A stretch of DNA of 10,326 nt from Saliniplasma sp051745305 (GTDB lineage Archaea > Thermoplasmatota > Thermoplasmata > Halarchaeoplasmatales > Halarchaeoplasmataceae), in assembly GCA_051745305.1 (NCBI GenBank), contig JBNJDY010000057.1, forward strand, positions 1-10,326, in the 5' to 3' direction. This document shows positions 1-5,097 of this stretch, in pieces. The position numbers and the translations under genes are program-made. Each line of letters begins with the position of its first letter. Positions within the stretch are counted from its first letter, which is position 1. Below the pieces are notes generated by a model. That model worked only from the letters and a program-made list of their open reading frames with translations. It did not search any database and was not told where the DNA came from.

Positions 1-51
1 GACTTTTTCATACATCTCATTTACTGAACCGTGTTCGCTTATCTCTTCCAT
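1..51 (-). CDS. 5' end of a divergently transcribed gene, product unknown (partial)
   Basis: An open frame starts with ATG at 51-49 on the minus strand and runs off the window edge. Only 17 residues are visible (MEEISEHGSVNEMYEKV). The start is supported by an AGGTG ribosome binding site five bases upstream (61-57) and a TATA-like stretch at 83-93 that would place transcription start near 64. The same AGGTGTT(C/T)AA context precedes dnaG in this window. The peptide is too short to identify. The SVNEMYEKV segment faintly recalls N termini of CooS-type carbon monoxide dehydrogenases, but this is a guess from memory. Lying divergent to a redox regulator, with shared operator sites, it is a likely regulatory target. 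Confidence 0.6.
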   Translation of the reverse strand, partial: MEEISEHGSVNEMYEKV

Positions 52-56
52 TTAAA

Positions 57-61
57 CACCT
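57..61 (-). promoter_or_regulatory. Ribosome binding site of the divergent gene
   Basis: Read on the minus strand this is AGGTG, five bases before ATG at 51-49. It matches the archaeal anti-Shine-Dalgarno complement GGAGGTGATC and decides the start of the partial gene. Confidence 0.6.
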
Positions 62-82
62 GTTCTTTACAATAGTAGGTAA

Positions 83-93
83 CATAAATATAT
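83..93 (-). promoter_or_regulatory. TATA box of the divergent gene
   Basis: On the minus strand the segment reads ATATATTTATG. Its centre lies about 25 bp upstream of a predicted start near 64, leaving a short leader that holds the ribosome binding site. The first operator copy (94-109) adjoins it on the upstream side, where the TFB recognition element would be. Confidence 0.5.
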
Positions 94-127
94 TTCGTAT
101 ACAGACGAACGTTCGTATATTGACGAA
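94..127. promoter_or_regulatory. Two tandem MsvR-type operator boxes
   Basis: Two 16-bp imperfect inverted repeats, TTCGTA-TACA-GACGAA (94-109) and TTCGTA-TATT-GACGAA (112-127), sit 18 bp apart with a 2-bp spacer. They match the MsvR binding motif reported for Methanothermobacter, TTCGTA-N4-TACGAA as I recall it, with one change per right half. Box 1 abuts the minus-strand TATA box and box 2 lies two bases before the plus-strand TATA box, over the probable TFB sites. Binding would therefore be expected to repress both divergent genes, including the regulator itself. The repeats are seen directly; the protein that binds and the direction of control are inferred. Confidence 0.8.
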
Positions 128-129
128 AG

Positions 130-137
130 TTTTATAT
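130..137 (+). promoter_or_regulatory. TATA box of the MsvR-like regulator
   Basis: TTTTATAT is preceded by a purine-rich BRE-like GACGAAAG. The centre is about 25-29 bp before ATG at 163, so the transcript probably begins at or within a few bases of the start codon and is leaderless. Confidence 0.65.
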
Positions 138-162
138 CCCCTTCCATGATGTTAAACATGTT

Positions 163-903
163 ATGAATAAACCAGTGACCGAGACCAGGATTTTTTCAAC
201 TCGAAAAGGTGCTGTCGTTATCGAGAGTAAGACTAAAAACAAGATCATCCAACTCCTCATGGAAGGAGATAAAACAAGCAGGGAGATAAGTGATGCTCTA
301 GATAAAGCAAAATCAACTATCTCTGTTCACCTTTCCGATCTAGAGGAATTGGGTTTGATCGAAACTAAAACCGATATAGATGATAAAAGGCTGAAAATAT
401 TCTCGTTGAAGACCAAACTTTTGGGGACTTCAGATATCCCCACGGATGAACATTATCTGGAGATCTTAGAAAATTTAAAGAACAGCAGTGGTGATGAATA
501 CAATTTCTTGAAAAGCCTTTTCCATCTAATCAGGTACGGTCTTTCTTCTTTTGGTTTAGATGTTCATCCAGCCCTTAGAGAGATCGGTAGAGATGCAGGT
601 AGAAAACTCGCTGAAAATTTAGAAGTCAACTCAATAGATGAATTGCTAAAAGAATTGAAGAAGTTGTGGTTTGAAAATCAACTAGGTGAAATAGAGATCG
701 TAGATAGTTCAACCCTCTTAGTTCACGACTGTTTCGACTGCTGTGACATGCCGGATGTGGGAACCACCTTTTGTTCGTTAGATGAAGGTATGATCGAAGG
801 TATAGTTGACGAAACTTTAGATATTTCAGTATCTGTTCGTGAAGTAGAGTGTTTTGGTAAAGGTGACAAAGGCTGTAAGTTCGTAATTACAAAAGATCAG
901 TAA
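163..903 (+). CDS. msvR: MsvR-like redox-sensing transcriptional regulator (winged HTH + V4R)
   Basis: This 246-residue cytoplasmic protein has an ArsR-like winged helix at about residues 17-85 (SREISDALDKAKSTISVHLSDLEELGLI is its helix-turn-helix core, quoted here as positions 39-66) and a C-terminal V4R domain at about 100-243. The V4R part carries six cysteines: C190, C193, C194, C204, C230 and C238, with the CFDCC cluster and the ECxGxGDxGCxF ending typical of the domain. This architecture is that of MsvR, the methanogen regulator whose DNA binding responds to thiol redox state and which controls its own promoter. Two matching operators upstream support the assignment. Start at 163 fits a leaderless transcript. 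The 3' end overlaps the convergent dehydrogenase gene by 7 bp. It could instead be a related V4R regulator sensing another ligand. Confidence 0.82.
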   Translation: MNKPVTETRIFSTRKGAVVIESKTKNKIIQLLMEGDKTSREISDALDKAKSTISVHLSDLEELGLIETKTDIDDKRLKIFSLKTKLLGTSDIPTDEHYLEILENLKNSSGDEYNFLKSLFHLIRYGLSSFGLDVHPALREIGRDAGRKLAENLEVNSIDELLKELKKLWFENQLGEIEIVDSSTLLVHDCFDCCDMPDVGTTFCSLDEGMIEGIVDETLDISVSVREVECFGKGDKGCKFVITKDQ

Positions 904-1880
904 CCCCTTTCTATATCAACAACGTTGATCATTTTTCCCTCATTTAGTGAATTTAATATTTTGATAAGACTTTCCATCCTGTAACTGTCTCTCTCTTCGA
1001 CGTGGGTAGAACGATGTGGACTGAAAACAATGTTATCGAACTCGTTCAATAGATAATCGGAAGGTGGTGTGTTTTTTCTAGATTCTTCGTCTTCTGGGTA
1101 ATTCCACCAAGTGTCTATAGCTACGCTACCGATCCTATTTTCTTTTAGAGCTTCGTATAGAGCTTTCTCATCGATGACTGGACCCCGGCCTACGTTGACT
1201 AGGTATGAATCCTTCTTCATCACTAGAAATTCTTCTTCACCGATGTAACCTTCTGTCTCTTCCGTAAACGGTAGTGTGCATATCACAAAGTCAGCCTTCG
1301 ATAGAAAGTCATGCAAATTTTCATCTGTTCCAACCCTATCTACATTTTGGATCTCTTCATAGGTTCTCTTTACAGCACTGACTTCCATATTGAAAACTTT
1401 AGCAATCTTGGCGATATTCCTACCGATCGCTCCGCATCCCAGTAGGAGTAGATGTTTATCTTTTAGAGTTCTACCCCACCAATGGTCATATCTCGGTGTC
1501 CAGTCTCCCTTTTTCAACCGGTTATGTATAGGGCAAATTCTTTTCACCGACGCTGACAACAAAGTCCATGCATGCTCTGCAACAAGCCACGAGTTGAAAT
1601 GTGAGTTTATAACGGTTATATCATTAAAATCTCTTAGATTTTCTCTATCTTCGGTAGGTACTCCTGCGAAGGGTATGATGAAGTATTTTAAGTTCTCAGC
1701 TTTCTCCAAAAATTCGTAGGGAACCCATGCACCGATGACCGTTTCAAACCGATCAGCTTTCTCGATCAATCCCTCTTCATCATCTCTAGGGATGTTTGTC
1801 AACTCTATATCTTCGTTGAGATTCTCCTTTAAGAACTGTAAATATTTATCTTCTACATCAGACCAATAAACTACTTTCAT
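897..1880 (-). CDS. D-isomer specific 2-hydroxyacid dehydrogenase
   Basis: A 327-residue cytosolic NAD(P)-dependent oxidoreductase interconverting a 2-oxoacid and a D-2-hydroxyacid; the substrate cannot be read from sequence. The Rossmann domain is inserted at about 105-285, with GCGAIG at 148-153. Catalytic residues visible are R232 in VNVGRGPVID and H289 in SPHRSTH. Two points are odd. The end of the second Rossmann strand reads AVKRTYEE rather than carrying the usual Asp, which suggests NADP(H). The segment that normally reads DVFxxEP and supplies the catalytic Glu reads DTWWNYPEDEE (256-266), so the Glu position needs alignment. Length is normal. A GGTTGATC stretch three bases before the start is a possible ribosome binding site. 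It diverges from the saccharopine dehydrogenase-like gene across 57 bp. Confidence 0.88.
   Translation of the reverse strand: MKVVYWSDVEDKYLQFLKENLNEDIELTNIPRDDEEGLIEKADRFETVIGAWVPYEFLEKAENLKYFIIPFAGVPTEDRENLRDFNDITVINSHFNSWLVAEHAWTLLSASVKRICPIHNRLKKGDWTPRYDHWWGRTLKDKHLLLLGCGAIGRNIAKIAKVFNMEVSAVKRTYEEIQNVDRVGTDENLHDFLSKADFVICTLPFTEETEGYIGEEEFLVMKKDSYLVNVGRGPVIDEKALYEALKENRIGSVAIDTWWNYPEDEESRKNTPPSDYLLNEFDNIVFSPHRSTHVEERDSYRMESLIKILNSLNEGKMINVVDIERGY
915..929. repeat. Small hairpin just past the regulator's stop codon
   Basis: ATCAAC and GTTGAT form a perfect 6-bp stem with the loop AAC, 12 bases after the regulator's TAA and inside the last codons of the convergent dehydrogenase. It could help end the regulator's transcript, but no T-tract follows. 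Confidence 0.35.
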
Positions 1881-1909
1881 CTGTGATCAACCTAAACAGT
1901 TATACGTAA

Positions 1910-1920
1910 TTATTTTATCT
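1910..1920 (+). promoter_or_regulatory. TATA box of the saccharopine dehydrogenase/peptidase operon
   Basis: TTATTTTATCT is centred about 24 bp before ATG at 1938. Transcription would start at or just inside that codon, giving a leaderless or nearly leaderless message. Confidence 0.55.
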
Positions 1921-1937
1921 TTTCTACAATAGTTGGA

Positions 1938-3017
1938 ATGATATCTATGAGTATATTAATATTGGGTACAGGAAATGTTGGAGAAGCTATCGCATTCGAT
2001 CTGAGTAAGGATTATGAAGTGGTTTTAGGGGATGCAGATCCTGAAAGATTGAAGGAAATGGATGAAAAGTATGGAACTTTAAACTTAGATGCAACTTCAG
2101 AAGCTGATGTGAAAAATGAAGTTAGAGAACATGATCTGATCATCTGTGCCCTGCCCGGAAAATTTGGTTACGATGCTGTAAAATGGGTGATCGAAACGGG
2201 TAAAGATATCGTAGATGTGTCTTTCATGCCCGAAGATCCCTTCGAACTGGATGATATAGCTAAGGAAAACAATGTATCCGCAATAGTTGACGCCGGCTTC
2301 GGTCCCGGTATGAGCAACCTTTTCATGGGTTACATCAAGGATCATTTTGATAAAATCAAAGAGACTATGATAAAGATCGGAGGACTTCCAACGGATCCTG
2401 TACCTCCTTTATTTTACAAGGTAACCTGGTCGCCTGATGACCTTATTGAAGAGTACACTAGAGAAGCCAGGATGAAACGGGATGGAAATATCGTAAATTT
2501 AGAACCTCTGGAAGATATAACTGAAGTTCGGATCAAAGACTTTGAATTCGAAGAATTTTACAGCGACGGGTTGAGAACTTTGTTAAAAACTATACCAACC
2601 GATGATTTAGAGGAGACAACACTGAGATGGCCGGGTCACCTAGAAAAGATGAATGTCTTGAAGGAACTTGGATTCTTCGAGGAAAATGATCGTAAAAACA
2701 CTTTGAACGTGATCGCACTACAAATGGATTTCGAAAGTGACGACTTCTGTATCATGACCGTTGAATGTAAGGGTGTTAAAGACTGTGAGGATTGCACGGT
2801 CGAGTTTTATTTTTACGACGTTGCGGATGAAAAGTTCTCGTCGATGTCTAGATCGACCGGATTCGCTACTGCATCCTTTGCAAGATTGTTGATGAATAAC
2901 GAATTAGATGCTGGAATCATACCGCCAGAGTATCTAGGTATAAATGATAATTATTTTGATTACATCATAGAACGGATGAAGGATTACGGGATCGAAATAA
3001 GCAGAACACTAAAATAG
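1938..3017 (+). CDS. Saccharopine dehydrogenase-family oxidoreductase
   Basis: A 359-residue member of the saccharopine dehydrogenase / carboxynorspermidine synthase superfamily (COG1748-like). The N-terminal Rossmann fold shows GTGNVG at 10-15 and an acidic residue at the end of the second strand (D32), consistent with NAD(H) use. Family signatures follow: the ALPG and VDVSFM segments, DAGFGPGMSN near 115-125, and RWPGHLEKM near 234-242. Members reduce or oxidise imine linkages in lysine, diamine or polyamine metabolism; which reaction applies here is not readable. An internal ATG at 1947 would give MSILILG, the more usual N terminus, and is a real alternative start. It lies 3 bp before a secreted peptidase gene, so the pair is probably one transcript linking peptide breakdown to amino-acid catabolism. 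Confidence 0.85.
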   Translation: MISMSILILGTGNVGEAIAFDLSKDYEVVLGDADPERLKEMDEKYGTLNLDATSEADVKNEVREHDLIICALPGKFGYDAVKWVIETGKDIVDVSFMPEDPFELDDIAKENNVSAIVDAGFGPGMSNLFMGYIKDHFDKIKETMIKIGGLPTDPVPPLFYKVTWSPDDLIEEYTREARMKRDGNIVNLEPLEDITEVRIKDFEFEEFYSDGLRTLLKTIPTDDLEETTLRWPGHLEKMNVLKELGFFEENDRKNTLNVIALQMDFESDDFCIMTVECKGVKDCEDCTVEFYFYDVADEKFSSMSRSTGFATASFARLLMNNELDAGIIPPEYLGINDNYFDYIIERMKDYGIEISRTLK

Positions 3018-3020
3018 GGA

Positions 3021-4433
3021 ATGTCGGTAAGAGCGAAGTTAAAGATGAAGAAAATCGTAGTTCTGATGGTACTGGTACTGATAACCGTTCCTTTGGTCAG
3101 TTTGAATCGCATCGACAATACAAGCTCACAGGATAGCTGGACTATCATGATGTATATGAGTGACAGCGGTGAAGAAGGCATCGACGAACAGTTGGAAGAA
3201 GATTTTGAGAATATAGTGAATTTTTATACCTCTACTAGTGTTAATGTTTTAGTTTTGAAAAAGGTCCAAGAGAATGGAAAAATAGGTTTGTATGATGTAG
3301 GAGAGAGCACAGATGAGATACCTCTTAGTTCGATCAATGAAACCTGGGACCAGAATCTAAGTTTTACTGATAATGATGTTCTAAATCAATACGTGAAATG
3401 GAGTATCGATAATTATCCTGCAGAGTATTTCATGCTCAACTTTTGGGGTCACGGTAGCAGTTTGGACGGGATGCTTTTGGAGAAAGGTGAGGGTTTGAAC
3501 GTGGTAGATATCGAAGAGGGTTTAGGAGATATCAGATTGGATATACTTGGATTCGATGCATGTACAATGGGACTGATCGAAAACTTTTATCAGTTAAAAG
3601 ACAATGCAGATGTGATCATAGGTTCACAGATGGAAGAACCCATCGAAGGATGGCCCTATGATAAGATAATGCATGAATTGGATGAGAATCCAGAGATGGA
3701 GCCCGTGGATCTATCAAGAGTAATAGTAGATTCTTTTGTTAGCTGGGGAGAGAACAACAGCGGCATTTCTTCAAGTTTGACCGCCATCGATACTTCTGAG
3801 ATCCCTTACACGGAGATGAACGATTATTTTAGAACATTAGATGATTATCTACCATATTATCACAAGGAGATCAGTGAAGCGAAAAATAACACCGAACGTT
3901 ACAGCCCACAACCTGAACCTATGGATCTTTATCATTTCTCTATGAACGTTGAAAAAAGAATAAACGGACAGCGGTTGGGTATGAGCGGTAAAGAACTAAG
4001 AGCACAAATAAATTCTAGTGTGATACATCATCAAAGTTACAATTCTGAAGTAGGTTCTTCGGAGAATTCCAACGGTTACGGTTTCTATTTCCCTGAATAT
4101 CGAATACCTAGTAGGTACCATTCCTTGGATTTTTATGAGGACGGTTTTTCAGATTGGCTATATGATTTCAACGGTATCGAAGAAATAGAGGAAATATCTC
4201 TGTATCTGGACTTTCACGGAAACAATACCATGAGTATCGAGATCGATGATGGTCTAGTTGGTAGAGCTGATGTCTATTTCATAGGCGATGAAATCCATAG
4301 GAAAAATAGTAAGATAGCAGGTGAGACTTATCTTGATCTCTCTACCTACTCAGACATTTTCTCAATTGAAACCTTCATTTACCGAGAAGACAAACTTGGA
4401 AATCATACGATGACACTTAGCAATGAATTTTAA
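3021..4433 (+). CDS. Secreted clostripain-like cysteine peptidase (family C11)
   Basis: A 470-residue protein with an N-terminal signal peptide: basic residues to K11, then a hydrophobic run at about 12-28. The C11 peptidase core follows, with WTIMMYMSDS (40-49) as first strand, the catalytic His in NFWGHGSS (H144) and the catalytic Cys in GFDACTMG (C181). A beta-rich tail of roughly 85 residues, with no C-terminal membrane anchor, ends the protein. C11 enzymes cut after Arg or Lys, and such secreted peptidases are known from sediment archaea that degrade proteins. The start at 3021 is 3 bp after the preceding stop, fitting coupled translation; ATG at 3045 (M9) would still give a complete signal peptide. 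The product probably acts outside the cell or at its surface. Confidence 0.88.
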   Translation: MSVRAKLKMKKIVVLMVLVLITVPLVSLNRIDNTSSQDSWTIMMYMSDSGEEGIDEQLEEDFENIVNFYTSTSVNVLVLKKVQENGKIGLYDVGESTDEIPLSSINETWDQNLSFTDNDVLNQYVKWSIDNYPAEYFMLNFWGHGSSLDGMLLEKGEGLNVVDIEEGLGDIRLDILGFDACTMGLIENFYQLKDNADVIIGSQMEEPIEGWPYDKIMHELDENPEMEPVDLSRVIVDSFVSWGENNSGISSSLTAIDTSEIPYTEMNDYFRTLDDYLPYYHKEISEAKNNTERYSPQPEPMDLYHFSMNVEKRINGQRLGMSGKELRAQINSSVIHHQSYNSEVGSSENSNGYGFYFPEYRIPSRYHSLDFYEDGFSDWLYDFNGIEEIEEISLYLDFHGNNTMSIEIDDGLVGRADVYFIGDEIHRKNSKIAGETYLDLSTYSDIFSIETFIYREDKLGNHTMTLSNEF

Positions 4434-4449
4434 ACTACCAAAAAATTCA
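4424..4449. terminator. Hairpin shared by two convergent stop codons
   Basis: TGAATTTT (4424-4431) and AAAATTCA (4442-4449) form a perfect 8-bp stem with a 10-base loop. It contains part of the peptidase stop (TAA 4431-4433) and the stop of the convergent small gene (4449-4447). A-rich and T-rich flanks make it a plausible bidirectional terminator; function is inferred. Confidence 0.45.
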
Positions 4450-4659
4450 GGATATCATTTCTTTTACAGCATCTTCTATTGAACAATCATTTTTTCTTGA
4501 GTATTTTCGCAAATCATCTATGAGTTCAAGGTATTTTTTGTATCCGGCTCTACTTTTCATCCTCTCACTGATCACCCTGGACAATGCTTTATTGTACCGT
4601 TCGTGAGGTCTCTGTTCACTGAGAGCTTTCCTTAAATAGTCCCGATCTTTTCTATTCAT
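4447..4659 (-). CDS. Small charged helical protein of unknown function
   Basis: A 70-residue protein I do not recognise. It is rich in Arg, Lys, Glu and Asp, and looks wholly helical: a basic N-terminal half (about residues 1-40, with RKDRDYLRKAL and SERMKSRAGYKK), then LELIDDLRKYSRKND, then a short C-terminal helix SIEDAVKEMI. There is no signal peptide, membrane segment or zinc site; C59 is the only cysteine. Reality is supported by a GGT ribosome-binding-like motif four bases before ATG and a TATA-like stretch upstream (4675-4684). It converges on the peptidase gene with a 13-bp gap and diverges from tRNA-Leu. The basic composition would suit nucleic-acid or ribosome contact, but nothing proves it. 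Confidence 0.62.
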   Translation of the reverse strand: MNRKDRDYLRKALSEQRPHERYNKALSRVISERMKSRAGYKKYLELIDDLRKYSRKNDCSIEDAVKEMIS

Positions 4660-4674
4660 CTTACCTGAAAAGTG

Positions 4675-4684
4675 AAAATATATA
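4675..4684 (-). promoter_or_regulatory. TATA-like element of the small charged protein gene
   Basis: On the minus strand this reads TATATATTTT. Its centre is about 22 bp before the ATG, a little closer than usual, so the message would be leaderless or nearly so. Confidence 0.4.
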
Positions 4685-4713
4685 GAAACATAAAAGTCTT
4701 CCTGGTTTAATAG

Positions 4714-4725
4714 AAAAATATATTT
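4714..4725 (+). promoter_or_regulatory. TATA box of tRNA-Leu
   Basis: AAAAATATATTT is centred near 4720. Transcription would begin around 4745, leaving a 5' leader of about 35 bases to be removed by RNase P at 4779/4780. Confidence 0.6.
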
Positions 4726-4745
4726 GTTTCATCTATTTAGCGCTT

Positions 4746-4779
4746 ACAAGGACCCCTTTCGCCAATCATGCTTCCTTGT
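4746..4779 (+). other. Structured tRNA-Leu leader with antisense similarity to its own tRNA
   Basis: ACAAGGA (4746-4752) and TCCTTGT (4773-4779) form a perfect 7-bp stem ending on the base before the mature tRNA. The same leader is complementary, in antiparallel order, to three parts of the tRNA: 4750-4757 to 4832-4839 (variable region, 8 bp), 4759-4763 to 4805-4809 (5 bp) and 4767-4773 to 4792-4798 (D loop, 7 bp). The complementarity is seen directly. Whether it is functional, the relic of an inverted copy, or chance is open. Confidence 0.5.
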
Positions 4780-4864
4780 GCGGGGGTAGCCAAGCATGGC
4801 CAACGGCGATAGACTCAAGATCTATTCCCACAGGGGTCCGAGGGTTCAAATCCCTTCCCCCGCA
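4780..4864 (+). tRNA. tRNA-Leu (anticodon CAA)
   Basis: An 85-base class II tRNA. The acceptor stem pairs GCGGGGG (4780-4786) with CCCCCGC (4857-4863), and the discriminator is A4864. D arm GCC/GGC, anticodon stem ATAGA/TCTAT with loop CTCAAGA, so the anticodon is CAA at 4816-4818 and decodes UUG. The variable region is 14 bases (4826-4839). The T stem GAGGG/CCCTT encloses the TTCAAAT loop. There is no intron and no encoded CCA. A T6 terminator follows directly. A TATA box lies about 60 bp upstream. Confidence 0.96.
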
Positions 4865-4897
4865 CTTTTTTGATAAAAAACTGCACTAAAAACGTGT
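4864..4897 (+). repeat. 34-bp direct repeat, copy 1
   Basis: Identical over 34 bp to 4970-5003 (offset 106 bp). It begins at the discriminator base of tRNA-Leu and contains T6-GAT-A6 followed by CTGCACTAAAAACGTGT. Match stops on both sides: C/A before and A/G after. Confidence 0.9.
4866..4871 (+). terminator. T-tract terminator of tRNA-Leu
   Basis: Six T residues begin two bases after the mature tRNA, the usual archaeal oligo-T stop. With the following GAT-A6 they can also form a short A/T hairpin. Confidence 0.65.
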
Positions 4898-4918
4898 AGG
4901 GCTATCAACGATAGCCCT
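4898..4918. repeat. Perfect 9-bp hairpin between the direct repeats
   Basis: AGGGCTATC (4898-4906) and GATAGCCCT (4910-4918) pair exactly around the loop AAC, immediately after copy 1 of the direct repeat. It is the strongest hairpin in the stretch, but has no T-tract, so its role is unclear. Confidence 0.75.
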
Positions 4919-4928
4919 TAAGGAAAGG

Positions 4929-4940
4929 TTTTATAAAAAT
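4929..4940 (+). promoter_or_regulatory. TATA-like element between the repeats
   Basis: TTTTATAAAAAT is a good archaeal TATA match. Predicted start is near 4960, only a few bases before copy 2 and its T6 tract, and no gene starts there. It may be a relic of a lost gene or drive the gene at 5098 with a long leader. Confidence 0.4.
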
Positions 4941-4969
4941 AGGGAGCGAATGTTAGTGAGTTGCCAGGA

Positions 4970-5003
4970 ACTTTTTTGATAAAAAACTGCACTAAAAACG
5001 TGT
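4970..5003 (+). repeat. 34-bp direct repeat, copy 2
   Basis: Exact copy of 4864-4897 without an adjoining tRNA. Downstream, a weak GC-rich hairpin and TTAAG-plus-AT-rich stretch parallel the sequence after copy 1, suggesting an older tandem duplication of roughly 106 bp that has drifted outside the 34 bp. Confidence 0.9.
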
Positions 5004-5066
5004 GGCCCTCTCGGAGACCATTAAGAAGAGATTTATTGATATCACTCCCCTTTCTGACCCAAAACC

Positions 5067-5074
5067 TAAAATAT
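5067..5074 (+). promoter_or_regulatory. TATA box of the tryptophan-rich protein gene
   Basis: TAAAATAT lies about 27 bp before ATG at 5098, predicting a leaderless transcript. No ribosome binding site is seen, in agreement. Confidence 0.5.
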
Positions 5075-5097
5075 CATATCGATGTCACAATTATTAA

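Noticed and set aside
146..166. Six-codon frame (ATG ATG TTA AAC ATG TTA TGA) overlapping the regulator start as ATGA, like a leader peptide
   Set aside because: The TATA box at 130-137 puts the transcript start at about 157-163, so this frame is unlikely to be transcribed in full.
1390..1719. 109-codon plus-strand frame inside the hydroxyacid dehydrogenase
   Set aside because: Antisense shadow of a gene with clear family motifs.
4955..5000. Small RNA from the TATA box at 4929-4940 to the T6 tract in copy 2
   Set aside because: The predicted transcript would be only about 15-20 bases, too short to support.
4864..5003. CRISPR-like array
   Set aside because: Only two copies of the repeat, an interval of 72 bp that holds a hairpin and a TATA box, and no cas genes.
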